NCBI RefSeq assembly: GCF_024679245.1
Contig: NC_090187.1
Location: 678,798-742,797 of the forward strand
From: Pseudorasbora parva
Lineage: Eukaryota; Chordata; Actinopteri; Cypriniformes; Gobionidae
Length of the DNA stretch: 64,000 nucleotides
Direction of reading: 5' to 3'
The translations under genes and the position numbers were made by a program. Positions within the stretch are counted from its first letter, which is position 1. Each line of letters opens with the position of its first letter. This document shows, one piece after another, positions 1-13,931 of this stretch. The notes beneath the pieces are model-generated. The model was given only the letters and a program-made list of their open reading frames with translations. It searched no databases and was not told the DNA's origin.

Positions 1-1520
<1,520 letters not shown>

Positions 1521-1965
1521 CACTGCGGAAAACTGTTCCTCTTGTTTTACTGCACAAATATCTGAACATCTAAAAATTCTTAAAACAAGAAGTATTTACT
1601 TGACAAGCAAAAGTAATTGTCTTGTTTTGGGGAAAAATAACTCAAAATGAAGAGAGTTTCTGCTTAAAATAAGATAAATAATCTGCCAATGGGGTTTGAG
1701 AAATAATCTTAATTCTGTTTGAAATTTTGTTTCTTGTTTCCGTCCCAAACAGAAATAAGATTATTTTTCTCACCCCATTGGCAGATCATTTTGCCTGTTT
1801 TAAACAAAAACTCACTTCATTTAGATTTTTTTTTTCAATGAAAGAAGAATAATTATCTTATGTTGTTTTACTGATCTAGTAAATGCATCTTGATTTAAGA
1901 ATTGTTAGATATTTAGACTGGAAACAAGACAAAAATACTGAGTTAGAAGAGCATTTTCTGCAGTG
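1521..1965. mobile_element. Long-palindrome MITE (Angel-like), copy 1
   Basis: Starts CACTGC and ends GCAGTG. The two halves are inverted copies meeting around a pair of motifs reading ATCTGCCAATGGGG and its complement. No coding capacity. The same roughly 440-bp family recurs about 15 times in this window. Resemblance to teleost Angel-type inverted-repeat elements is from memory; the palindrome itself is directly visible. Confidence 0.8.
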
Positions 1966-2464
1966 TAGCGCCCTAGGACGCCGTGTCTCATTCCCCTTCT
2001 CAGGGAACCATGGTTACATTAATAACCCGAGACATTTTCAAGTTTATTTTTCGGACCCCTTTGGCAGATATGTGAGCAAAAACTCACTTCATTTTGACAC
2101 ATTGTTACTATTTTACTATTACATATTTTATTCAAGTTGTCCAGGATCATGCCAATTAGTTACTCCAACGTGCAGAACGAAAAACAGAGAGAGCGAGAGA
2201 AATCAATCAAACAGTTTATTCGACATTACAGAAAATGTTTGACCAATCAATGCCTGAGAATCATAATATTGCAATCTTTCTGTGTGTCACTTGCAAAAAA
2301 AAGTCACAATTAAAGAAGATTTAATGTCCACCGTATGCGCAATCAAATGTTACTTACCAGACTTTCTCATTTATTTATGCAAATTGGATCTTTGATGTGC
2401 ACGCATTAGAAATGTTCCAAGTGAAATATGATTTTTTGTTCTTTTGTCTTTCTGTCTGTCTAAG
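1966..2464. other. Intron sequence with a decayed MITE arm
   Basis: About 2030-2105 resembles a degraded arm of the palindromic MITE (TTTGGCAGAT then an AAAACTCACTTCATTTTG-type string). The rest is unrecognised, ending in a strong pyrimidine tract before the next exon. Confidence 0.45.
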
Positions 2465-2497
2465 CTCCGACTGAATCTCCTCTGCGGCCCAGTCTAG
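2465..2497 (+). CDS. reln: reln window exon 1 (33-nt exon, tentative)
   Basis: A small exon encoding about 11 residues ([10 protein letters not shown] plus split codons). It is supported by a long pyrimidine tract ending TAAG, an optimal GTGAGT donor and phase agreement with exon 2 (G|CT = Ala). It would fall after the reeler domain. There is too little protein to confirm by similarity alone, so this is the least certain exon. Confidence 0.6.
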   Translation, partial: LRLNLLCGPV

Positions 2498-2500
2498 GTG

Positions 2501-2827
<327 letters not shown>

Positions 2828-2871
2828 TGTTGCTCTGTGTGTTTTCTCTCATGTCTTCTGCGGATGTGTAG

Positions 2872-2950
2872 CTGTGGTTCATGGTGATCATGCTGTTCTC
2901 CGAGATGACTTTGAACACAGCACAGAAGAAGAGCTCAATCTCAGCCTCTG
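2872..2950 (+). CDS. reln: reln window exon 2
   Basis: Encodes VVHGDHAVLRDDFE... ending in LNLSLW, the opening of a B-type-like subrepeat (a D-D-F-E element followed by W) in the region between the reeler domain and repeat 1. Acceptor TGTAG, donor GTGAGT. Ends within the Trp codon (TG|G), completed by exon 3 after an 86-bp intron. Confidence 0.9.
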
Positions 2951-3036
2951 GTGAGTGACGCGCACCTCTCTCTCTGGGTGTGTTGTATTGAGTATTGAAG
3001 AATGACCCGTGGCTGATGATGGTGTGGTTGTGTCAG

Positions 3037-3133
3037 GTCTGACTGCAGTAACTGTGAGGTGGGAGAGCAGTGTGGAGCGCTGATGCACGGCAAAGCAGTG
3101 ACCTTCTGTGAGCCCTTTGGACTGAGAGAACTG
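3037..3133 (+). CDS. reln: reln window exon 3
   Basis: Encodes the segment with [19 protein letters not shown], a strong match to reelin's N-terminal region (CG-x2-x-HG-x-AVTFCEP). Acceptor GTCAG, donor GTAATC. Ends on a complete Leu codon, so the following 6.9-kb intron is phase 0. Confidence 0.95.
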
Positions 3134-3236
3134 GTAATCGTCTTTTAAACAGATGTAACGAGTGAATTAGAGGCAGTTCTCGTGTCATAGTGCTGTATAC
3201 TTCATATACAACATGTCCTCCAACCACCACGCCTAT

Positions 3237-6200
3237 ATAGGTCATTTGTCACTTCCTTGAAATGCAACCCATAGGAGCGTTTACTAAAGTTGTGCTCCTA
3301 TCGACAATATTTTAACTCATGAAATACGACCCATAGGAGCGTTTACTAAAGTTCAGCTCCTATCGACAATATTTTAACTCATGAAATACGACACATAGGA
3401 GCGTTTACTAAAGTTGTGCTCCTATCGACAATATTTTAACTCCTGAAATACGACCCATAGGAGCGTTTACTAAAGTTGTGCTCCTATCGACAATATTTTA
3501 ACTCATGAAATACGACCCATAGGAGCGTTTACTAAAGTTGTGCCCCTATCGACAATATTTTAACTCATGAAATACGACCCATAGGAGCGTTTACTAAAGT
3601 TGAGCTCCTATCGACAATATTTTAACTCATGAAATACGACCCATAGGAGCGTTTACTAAAGTTGAGCTCCTATCGACAATATTTTAACTCATGAAATACG
3701 ACCCATAGGAGCGTTTACTAAAGTTGAGCTCCTATCGACAATATTTTAACTCATGAAATACAACCCATAGGAGCGTTTACTAAAGTTGTGCTCCTATCGA
3801 CAATATTTTAACTCATGAAATACGACCCTTTGGAGCGTTTACTAAAGTTGAGCTCCTATCGACAATATTTTAACTCATGAAATACGACCCATAGGAGCGT
3901 TTACTAAAGTTGTGCTCCTATCGACAATATTTTAACTCATGAAATACGACCCATAGGAGCGTTTACTAAAGTTGAGCTCCTATCGACAATATTTTAACTC
4001 ATGAAATACGACCCATAGGAGCGTTTACTAAAGTTGTGCCCCTACTGACAATATTTTAACTCATGAAATACGACCCATAGGAGCGTTTACTAAAGTTGTG
4101 CTCCTATCGACAATATTTTAACTCATGAAATACGACCCATAGGAGCGTTTACTAAAGTTGTGCCCCTATCGGCAATATTTTAACTCATGAAATACGACCC
4201 ACAGGAGCGTTTACTAAAGTTGTGCCCCTATTGACAATATTTTAACTCATGAAATACGACCCATAGGAGCGTTTACTAAAGTTGTGCTCCTATCGACAAT
4301 ATTTTAACTCCTGAAATACGACCCATAGGAGCGTTTACTAAAGTTGAGCTCCTATCGACAATATTTTAACTCATGAAATACGACCCATAGGAGCGTTTAC
4401 TAAAGTTGAGCTCCTATCGACAATATTTTAACTCATGAAATACGACCCATAGGAGCGTTTACTAAAGTTGTGCCCCTATCGGCAATATTTTAACTCATGA
4501 AATACGACCCATAGGAGCGTTTACTGAAGTTGAGCTCCTATCGACAATATTTTAACTCATGAAATACGACCCATAGGAGCGTTTACTAAAGTTGAGCTCC
4601 TATCGACAATATTTTAACTCATGAAATACGACGCATAGGAGCGTTTACTAAAGTTGTGCTCCTATCGACAATATTTTAACTCATGAAATACGACCCATAG
4701 GAGCGTTTACTAAAGTTGTGCTCCTATCGACAATATTTTAACTCATGAAATACGACCCATAGGAGCGTTTACTAAAGTTGTGCTCCTATCGACAATATTT
4801 TAACTCATGAAATACGACCCTTTGGAGCGTTTACTAAAGTTGAGCTCCTATCGACAATATTTTAACTCATGAAATACGACCCATAGGAGCGTTTACTAAA
4901 GTTGTGCTCCTATCGACAATATTTTAACTCATGAAATACGACCCATAGGAGCGTTTACTAAAGTTGAGCTCCTATCGACAATATTTTAACTCATGAAATA
5001 CGACCCATAGGAGCGTTTACTAAAGTTGTGCCCCTATCGGCAATATTTTAACTCATGAAATACGACCCATAGGAGCGTTTACTAAAGTTGTGCTCCTATC
5101 GACAATATTTTAACTCATGAAATACGACCCATAGGAGCGTTTACTAAAGTTGTGCTCCTATCGACAATATTTTAACTCATGAAATACGACCCATAGGAGC
5201 GTTTACTAAAGTTGAGCTCCTATCGACAATATTTTAACTCATGAAATACGACCCATAGGAGCGTTTACTAAAGTTGTGCTCCTATTGACAATATTTTAAC
5301 TCATGAAATACGACCCATAGGAGTGTTTACTAAAGTTGTTCCCCTTATCGACAATATTTTAACTCATGAAATACGACCTATAGGAGCGTTTACTAAAGTT
5401 GAGCTCCTATCGACAATATTTTAACTCATGAAATACGACCCATAGGAGCGCTTACTAAAGTTGAGCTCCTATCGACAATATTTTAACTCCTGAAATACGA
5501 CCCATAGGAGCGTTTACTAAAGTTGAGCTCCTATCGACAATATTTTAACTCATGAAATACGACCCATAGGAGCGCTTACTAAAGTTGTGCCCCTATCGAC
5601 AATATTTCAACTCATGAAATACGACCCATAGGAGCGCTTACTAAAGTTGTGCCCCTATCGACAATATTTCAACTCATGAAATACGACCCATAGGAGCGTT
5701 TACTAAAGTTGCGCCCCTATCGACAATATTTCAACTCATGAAATACGACCCATAGGAGCGTTTACTAAAGTTGCGCCCCTATCGACAATATTTCAACTCA
5801 TGAAATACGACCCATAGGAGCGCTTACTAAAGTTGAGCTCCTATCGACAATATTTCAACTCATGAAATACGACCCATAGGAGCGTTTACTAAAGTTGTGC
5901 TCCTATCGACAATATTTTAACTCATGAAATACGACCCATAGGAGCGTTTACTAAAGTTGTGCTCCTATCGACAATATTTCAACTCATGAAATACGACCCA
6001 TAGGAGCGTTTACTAAAGTTGTGCCCCTATCGACAATATTTCAACTCATGAAATACGACCCATAGGAGCGTTTACTAAAGTTGCGCCCCTATCGACAATA
6101 TTTCAACTCATGAAATACGACCCATAGGAGCGTTTACTAAAGTTGCGCCCCTATCGACAATATTTCAACTCATGAAATACGACCCATAGGAGCGCTTACT

Positions 6201-9200
6201 AAAGTTGCGCCCCTATCGACAATATTTCAACTCATGAAATACGACCCATAGGAGCGTTTACTAAAGTTGTGCTCCTATCGACAATATTTCAACTCATGAA
6301 ATACGACCCATAGGAGCGTTTACTAAAGTTGCGCCCCTATCGACAATATTTCAACTCATGAAATACGACCCATAGGAGCGCTTACTAAAGTTGTGCCCCT
6401 ATCGACAATATTTCAACTCATGAAATACGACCCATAGGAGCGTTTACTAAAGTTGTGCCCCTATCGACAATATTTCAACTCATGAAATACGACCCATAGG
6501 AGCGCTTACTAAAGTTGTGCCCCTATCGACAATATTTCAACTCATGAAATACGACCCATAGGAGCGCTTACTAAAGTTGTGCCCCTATCGACAATATTTT
6601 AACTCATGAAATACGACCCATAGGAGCGCTTACTAAAGTTGTGCCCCTATCGACAATATTTTAACTCCTGAAATACAACCCATAGGAGCGTTTACTAAAG
6701 TTGAGCTCCTATCGACAATATTTTAACTCCTGAAATACGACCCATAGGAGCGCTTACTAAAGTTGAGCTCCTATCGACAATATTTTAACTCATGAAATAC
6801 GACCCATAGGAGCGTTTACTAAAGTTGAGCCCCTATCGACAATATTTAAACTCATGAAATACGACCCATAGGAGCGTTTACTAAAGTTGAGCCCCTATCG
6901 ACAATATTTTAACTCATGAAATACGACCCATAGGAGCGTTTACTAAAGTTGTGCCCCTATCGACAATATTTTAACTCATGAAATACGACCCATAGGAGCG
7001 TTTACTAAAGTTGTGCCCCTATCGACAATATTTTAACTCATGAAATACGACCCATAGGAGCGTTTACTAAAGTTGTGCCCCTATCGACAATATTTTAACT
7101 CATGAAATACGACCCATAGGAGCGTTTACTAAAGTTGTGCCCCTATCGACAATATTTTAACTCATGAAATACGACCCATAGGAGCGTTTACTAAAGTTGT
7201 GCCCCTATCGACAATATTTTAACTCATGAAATACGACCCATAGGAGCGTTTACTAAAGTTGTGCCCCTATCGACAATATTTTAACTCATGAAATACGACC
7301 CATAGGAGCGTTTACTAAAGTTGTGCCCCTATCGACAATATTTTAACTCATGAAATACGACCCATAGGAGCGTTTACTAAAGTTGTGCCCCTATCGACAA
7401 TATTTTAACTCATGAAATACGACCCATAGGAGCGTTTACTAAAGTTGTGCCCCTATCGACAATATTTTAACTCATGAAATACGACCCATAGGAGCGTTTA
7501 CTAAAGTTGTGCCCCTATCGACAATATTTTAACTCATGAAATACGACCCATAGGAGCGTTTACTAAAGTTGTGCCCCTATCGACAATATTTTAACTCATG
7601 AAATACGACCCATAGGAGCGTTTACTAAAGTTGTGCCCCTATCGACAATATTTTAACTCATGAAATACGACCCATAGGAGCGTTTACTAAAGTTGCGCCC
7701 CTATCGACAATATTTTAACTCATGAAATACGACCCATAGGAGCGTTTACTAAAGTTGAGCTCCTATCGACAATATTTAAACTCATGAAACACGACCCATA
7801 GGAGCGTTTACTAAAGTTGTGCCCCTATCGACAATATTTTAACTCATGAAATACGACCCATAGGAGCGTTTACTAAAGTTGAGCTCCTATCGACAATATT
7901 TTAACTCCTGAAATACGACCCATGGGAGCGTTTACTAAAGTTGTGCCCCTATCGACAATATTTTAACTCATGAAATACGACGCATGGGAGCGTTTACTAA
8001 AGTTGTGCCCCTATCGACAATATTTTAACTCATGAAATACGACCCATAGGAGCGTTTACTAAAGTTGTGCCCCTATCGACAATATTTTAACTCATGAAAT
8101 ACGACGCATAGGAGCGTTTACTAAAGTTGAGCTCCTATCGACAATATTTTAACTCATGAAATACGACCCATAGGAGCGTTTACTAAAGTTGTGCCCCTAT
8201 CGACAATATTTTAACTCATGAAATACGACCCATAGGAGCGTTTGCTAAAGTTGAGCTCCTATCGACAATATTTTAACTCATGAAATACGACCCATAGGAG
8301 CGTTTGCTAAAGTTGAGCTCCTATCGACAATATTTTAACTCATGAAATACGACCCATAGGAGCGTTTGCTAAAGTTGAGCTCCTATCGACAATATTTTAA
8401 CTCATGAAATACGACCCATAGGAGCGTTTACTAAAGTTGTGCCCCTATCGACAATATTTTAACTCATGAAATACGACCCATAGGAGCGTTTACTAAAGTT
8501 GTGCCCCTATCGACAATATTTTAACTCATGAAATACGACCCATAGGAGCGTTTACTAAAGTTGCGCCCCTATCGACAATATTTTAACTCATGAAATACGA
8601 CCCATAGGAGCGTTTACTAAAGTTGTGCCTCAATCGACAATATTTAAACTCATGAAACACGACCCATAGGAGCGTTTACTAAAGTTGAGCTCCTATCGAC
8701 AATATTTTAACTCATGAAATACGACCCATAGGAGCGTTTACTAAAGTTGAGCTCCTATCGACAATATTTTAACTCATGAAATACGACCCATAGGAGCGTT
8801 TACTAAAGTTGAGCTCCTATCGACAATATTTTAACTCCTGAAATACGACACATAGGAGCGTTTACTAAAGTTGAGCTCCTATCGACAATATTTTAACTCA
8901 TGAAATACGACCCATAGGAGCGTTTACTAAAGTTGTGCTCCTATCGACAATATTTTAACTCATGAAATACGACCCATAGGAGCGTTTACTAAAGTTGAGC
9001 TCCTATCGACAATATTTTAACTCATGAAATACGACCCATAGGAGCGTTTACTAAAGTTGTGCTCCTATCGACAATATTTTAACTCATGAAATACGACCCA
9101 TAGGAGCGTTTACTAAAGTTGAGCTCCTATCGACAATATTTTAACTCATGAAATACGACCCATAGGAGCGTTTACTAAAGTTGTGCTCCTATCGACAATA

Positions 9201-9951
9201 TTTTAACTCATGAAATGCGACCCATAGGAGCGTTTACTAAAGTTGAGCTCCTATCGACAATATTTTAACTCATGAAATAAGACCCATAGGAGCGTTTACT
9301 AAAGTTGTGCTCCTATCGACAATATTTTAACTCATGAAATACGACCCATAGGAGCGTTTACTAAAGTTTTGCCCCTATCGACAATATTTTAACTCATGAA
9401 ATACGACCCATAGGAGCGTTTACTAAAGTTGAGCTCCTATCGACAATATTTTAACTCATGAAATACGACCCATAGGAGCGTTTACTAAAGTTGTGCCCCT
9501 ATCGACAATATTTTAACTCATGAAATACGACCCATAGGAGCGTTTACTAAAGTTGTGCCCCTATCGACAATATTTTAACTCCTGAAATACGACCCATAGG
9601 AGTGTTTACTAAAGTTGTGCTCCTATCGACAATATTTTAACTCCTGAAATACGACCCATAGGAGCGTTTACTATGGGTCGTATTTTATGAGTTAAAATAA
9701 CTCATTTAGGGATGGGGTGGGTGTAGTCGTAAATTAAAAATATATATTTTTGCTAAATGGAATTATGACAAATGGTGGTAAAAGTCCACATTGCATTCAA
9801 ATGAATACGCATTTTGATTGGTAACGACAGTCATACGTCATTTCATGACATCATGTAACATGACACTGTCATTATTTTTACACCAGCTAGATGGCGCATG
9901 ACTTTAAAACGTAAATAAAGGTCGTAATAAGGTGCTTGAAAAACGACCTAT
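3237..9951. mobile_element. Putative non-autonomous DNA transposon hosting the 62-bp array
   Basis: Inverted ends are visible: 3237 reads ATAGGTCATTTGTCA, and the complement of the sequence ending at 9951 reads ATAGGTCGTTTTTCA. Between them are the tandem array and about 270 bp of unique AT-rich sequence (9690-9930). No transposase frame. A clean target-site duplication was not identified, so the element call is an inference from matching ends. Confidence 0.55.
3258..9674. repeat. 62-bp minisatellite, about 103 units
   Basis: The string ATAGGAGCG recurs every 62 bp from 3271 to 9658; one unit near 5340 carries a 1-bp insertion. Each unit holds an inverted pair (ATAGGAGC ... GCTCCTAT) around a loop of about 15 bases. 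Variants such as GTGCCCC, TTTCAACTC and CCCTTTGG occur in blocks. The array occupies most of reln intron 3 and ends at about 9674 in an inverted piece of its own unit (TATGGGTCGTATTT). Confidence 0.97.
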
Positions 9952-10033
9952 CGAGTCAGGGGTTTTTGAGGACAGTTTGTAATATAGTAACACTTCACAA
10001 ATGAGAAGCTCATGATTTTATCATCTCTTTTAG

Positions 10034-10085
10034 ACCTCAGTGGCTCTGAACACGAGCACAGCATGGATCCTGCAGTTTGCTTTAG
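10034..10085 (+). CDS. reln: reln window exon 4
   Basis: A 52-nt exon encoding TSVALNTSTAWILQFAL, matching the reelin strand that leads into the G-S-G-S-C motif of exon 5. Acceptor TTTTAG, donor GTGAGC. Ends with one base (G) of a Gly codon completed by exon 5. Confidence 0.95.
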
Positions 10086-10227
10086 GTGAGCATCATGTCT
10101 TTCTGCACTCATACTGTAGGTCAGCGTTATCAATTCTTAGAGCCATCAAACTATATTTTCTTCCTCAGTATTTTTGTCTTGTTTTCCAGTACAAATATAT
10201 AAACATTCATAAACATTCGTAATTAGA

Positions 10228-11185
10228 TACACTATATTGCCAAAAGTATTGAGCCTGAGTTCAGGTGTGCGATCTCTTCATGGCCACAGGTGTATAACTC
10301 CAGCTCTCGGCCTGCAGACGCTTCTACACACATTAGTGAAAGAATGGGTCGCTCTCAGGAGCTCAGTGAACTCAAGCGTGGGGCCGTGATAGGCTGACAC
10401 CTGTGCAATAAGTCCATTCCTGACATTTCCTCACTACTAAATATTCCACACTCAACTGTTAGTGGGATTAGAACAAAGAGGAAGCCATTGGGAACAACAG
10501 CAACTCAGCCACGAAGTGTTAAATCCCAGAGCGGGGTCAGCGCATGCTGAGGGTCACAGTGCGCAGAAGTCTCCAACTTTCTGCAGAGTCAACAGCTCCA
10601 GACCTCCAGACTTCTGTGGCCTTCAGATGAGCTCAAGAACAGCAAAGAGAGCTTCATGGAATGGGTTTCCATGGCCGAGCAGCTCATCCAAGCCTTACAC
10701 GTGTGTGGCTCCTTAGTTCCAGTGAAAGGAACTCTTAATGCTTCACCAAGACATTTTGGACAATTTCATGCTCCCAACTTTGTGGGATCAGTTTGTGGAC
10801 GGCCCCTTCCTGTCCCAGCATGACTGTGCTCCAGTGCACAAAGCGTCGCTCCATAAAGACATGGATGAGGAGTTTGGTGTGGAGGAACTGGACTGGCCTG
10901 CACAGAGTCCTGAGCTCAACCCGATAGAACAGCTTTGGGATGAATTAGAGCGGAGACTGAGAGCCAGGCCTTCTCGTCCAACATCAGTGCCTGACCTCAC
11001 AAATGAGCTTCTAGAAGAATGGGCAAAAATCCCCATAAACACACTCCTAAACCTTGAGGGAAGCCTTCCCAGAAGAGCTGGAGCTGCTAGAGAGGGTGGG
11101 CCGACTCCATATTAAACCCCACGGGTAACAATGTGAAGCTCATGTGTGTGTAGAGGCAGCACAACACTTTGGGCAGTAAAGTGTA
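10228..11185 (+). mobile_element. Tc1/mariner-like element, family A copy 1, inside a MITE
   Basis: Terminal inverted sequences CACTATATTGCCAAAAG and, at the other end, CTTTGGGCAGTAAAGTG, each flanked by TA as expected for Tc1/mariner. It sits inside a palindromic MITE whose left piece is about 10145-10227 and right piece about 11186-11365, so the Tc1 arrived second. The middle of the transposase is deleted. Confidence 0.85.
10462..11112 (+). pseudogene. Broken Tc1 transposase (family A, copy 1)
   Basis: The C-terminal frame (10738-11112) keeps the catalytic-domain strings [10 protein letters not shown] and LNPIEQLWDE. The N-terminal part is frameshifted, and a central block is missing compared with the copy at 56.2-57.4 kb. 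Not functional. Confidence 0.85.
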
Positions 11186-11422
11186 TTTGTTCTTATTTTA
11201 AGCTAAAACACTTCAGTTTGATGCATTTTTCAGAAAGCAAGACTTAATATATTGTCTCTTTAATAACTCCAGTGATTTCTCTTCTCCAGTAAATGTATCT
11301 TGATTTAAGAATATTTAGATATTTGTGCTGGAAAACAAACCGACACACTGAAGAAGAACAGCATGTCTGTTTTCTCTCTATAAGGCTATCATGATGTGTC
11401 AGTTTGTGTTTGTGTTCCTCAG

Positions 11423-11519
11423 GATCTGGTTCGTGTCGGTTCAGTTACTCAGACCCAAATATCATCGTCTCTTGCGGTCTCAACTCCTCTGATGACTGGA
11501 TCACCTTGGAAAAGATCAG
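11423..11519 (+). CDS. reln: reln window exon 5
   Basis: Encodes [17 protein letters not shown]...[10 protein letters not shown], closely matching reelin's N-terminal subrepeat. Acceptor CTCAG, donor GTTTTT. The first Gly codon is split with exon 4 (G|GA), and the last codon is AG|A with exon 6. Confidence 0.96.
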
Positions 11520-11575
11520 GTTTTTACTTTATGTTAGGAAGCGTATCCCACACACTCAGATCACTACTGCTACCA

Positions 11576-12017
11576 CACTGCAAAAAATGCTCTTCTTATT
11601 TAGTATTTTTGTCTTGTTTCTAGTCTAAATATCTAACAATTCTTAAATCAAGATGCATTTACCAGATCAGTAAAACGACATAAGATATTTTTCCTTGTTT
11701 TCTTAAACTAAATCTAAATGAAGAGAGTTTTTGCTTAAAAAACAGGCAAAATGATCTGCCAATGGGGCGAGAAAAACAATCTTATTTCTGATTGGAATCT
11801 CGTTTCTTACTTCCGTCCCAAACAGAAATAAGATTATTTTTCTCACCCCATTGGCAGATTATTTATCTTATTTAAGCAAAAACTCTCTTCATTTTGAGTT
11901 ATTTTTCACAAAACAAGACAATTACTTTTGCTTGTCTAGTAAATACTTCTTGTTTTAAGAATTTTTAGATGTTTGGACTAGAAACAACACTAAGTTAGAA
12001 GAGCATGTTTCGCAGTG
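11576..12017. mobile_element. Palindromic MITE, copy 2
   Basis: CACTGCAAAAAATGC at the left end, GCAGTG at the right. The two arms are inverted copies meeting at the CTGCCAATGGGG core. Lies 56 bp after exon 5. Confidence 0.88.
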
Positions 12018-12037
12018 TGTGTGGATGGCAGAGCTCT

Positions 12038-12068
<31 letters not shown>

Positions 12069-12098
12069 TTTTCTTCAGTGTTTTGTGTCTGTCTGCAG

Positions 12099-12339
12099 AG
12101 CTCCCACTAACAGCAGCACGGCGGTCCATCTTCTGCCTCTGCCGGCCGGCTGTAAAGGCGAGTCTGTGCACCTCCGCTGGAGCCAGGAGCCGCCCGCGGG
12201 GCCCGATGGCTACGAGTCCTGCTGGGGTCTGGACAATATTCTGCTTCTGAACAGTGCGGATCGGCCCACACTTCTGGAGGACAGTCTGGACCCGCTGGAC
12301 ACGGCCAACTGGCTCTTCTTCCCAGGAGCCACAGTCAAG
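12099..12339 (+). CDS. reln: reln window exon 6
   Basis: Encodes 80 codons including [23 protein letters not shown] and [14 protein letters not shown], matching reelin's N-terminal region just before repeat 1. The acceptor CTGCAG lies 32 bp after a (GT)14 run. The donor is weak (AAG|GTCACA) but is fixed by the frame: exon 7 resumes with HACQ. Confidence 0.95.
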
Positions 12340-12404
12340 GTCACACGATCAAAGAGTGCTTGATATGCAAATAAATACACTCTTAAAAGACTACAATGCA
12401 AAAA

Positions 12405-12740
12405 ATGTTGTTTGGCTATCACCAGATCAAGCTCAATTTAAGATTGAACACTGGTCTGGGTCTGCTCTGTATTTTCTACTGAACAAGAGGCGTGATCAAG
12501 GGGCATTATTGAAATGACTGTACGCTATTGGATAGTCCTTTAACCAATCAGACCACAGGAGGCATGATCAACGGGCAATGACTCATCGCTTCTCAATCGT
12601 GTTAAACCCGCCAATAGCACGCCAGGTGGATAAGCCTGTGTGTGATTGGTTCCCCCAAAAGTGTAACAGAAGCAGTAGATACTAATGTAAAGAGTTGCAG
12701 GGCAAAATCAAAACTGGAAGATCAGGCTAGGTTTACCCAG
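12405..12740. repeat. Dispersed intron repeat, copy 1
   Basis: Shares long near-identical stretches with 36152-36400 (CTATCACCAGATCAAGC... and a GATCAGGCT end). Non-coding. Class not recognised. Confidence 0.6.
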
Positions 12741-13528
12741 TCCACAAAAAATGCTCTTCTTATTTAGTTTTTTTTTTTTTCCAGTCCAAATATCTAAAAA
12801 TTCTTAAATCAAGATGCAATTACTAGATAAATAAAATGACATAAGATATGGTGCTTGTTTTCTGTGGAAAAATCAAAATGAAGAGAGTTTTTGCTTAAAA
12901 CAGGCTACATGATCTGCCAATGGGGTGAGAAAAATAATCTTATTTCTGTTTGAGACGGAAACAAGAAACAAGATTTCAATCAGAAATAAGATTATTTTTC
13001 TCACCCCATTGGCAGATCATTTTGCCTGTTTTAAGCAAAAGCTCACTTCAGTTAGATTTCATTTTCAACAAAACAAGAAAAAATATCTTATGTTATTTTA
13101 CTTATCTAGTAAATAAGTTTTTTAAATTTTATATTTAAACTAGAAACAAGACAAAAATTCTAAGCAAAAATATAATTCTAACTTAATATTTTTATCTTGT
13201 TTCTAGTTTAAATATCTTAAAATTCGTACATAAGAAACATTTACTAGACAAGTACAAATTGTCTTGTTTTGGGGGAAAATAACTCAAAATGAAGAGAGTT
13301 TTTGCTTAAAGTAAGATAAATAATCTGCCATTAAGATTATTTTTCTCACCCCATTGGCAGATTATTTATCTGATTTTAAGCAAAAACTCTCTTCATTTTG
13401 AGTTATTTTTCCCAAAAAAGACAATAGGTTGTACTTGTCTAGTAAATGTTTCTTAATGTAAGAATTTTTAGATATTTTGACTAGAAACAAGACAAAAATA
13501 CTAAGTAAGAAAAGCATTTTTTGCAGTG
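12740..13528. mobile_element. Palindromic MITE, copies 3 and 4 in tandem
   Basis: Two adjacent palindromic units of the same family, joined at about 13180. The first arm starts AAAAAATGCTCTTCTT and the last ends TTTTTTGCAGTG. Each has its own CTGCCA core. Confidence 0.8.
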
Positions 13529-13705
13529 TGTGAACTAAATGTAATGTTTTTAGGCACTTGATTAACACATTACATGAGGATGTTTTATATTTATTTATAA
13601 TTTATATTAAATGCAACTAGTTGTGTTTTTTGACCCAATTAAGTACATCGTTGTGCTTTAGTATGTTAGTAAACACATCCAGTTCAGTATCTGGTATGAC
13701 GGGGT

Positions 13706-13710
<5 letters not shown>

Positions 13711-13767
<57 letters not shown>
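13711..13767. repeat. (TG)n microsatellite
   Basis: Pure TG dinucleotides in reln intron 6, about 165 bp before exon 7. 13529-13710 holds nothing recognisable. Confidence 0.95.
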
Positions 13768-13768
<1 letters not shown>

Positions 13769-13931
13769 TTTGACAGGCTCATTTCTTACCCTGCAGCTGC
13801 TTCTCTTTACCCCATGGATGAACTGAGGCAGAGGCTGATTTCTTCACCGCCGGCACTTTATTTATCTGACATGGAGAGGTCTCAGTTTTGTCAGAAGCCT
13901 CTGTAACACTTCCTCTGGATTTCTTCAACAG

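Noticed and set aside
3258..9674. CRISPR-like appearance of a regular repeat array
   Set aside because: Units are contiguous 62-bp tandem copies without unique spacers, in an intron of a vertebrate gene, with no cas genes. It is a minisatellite.
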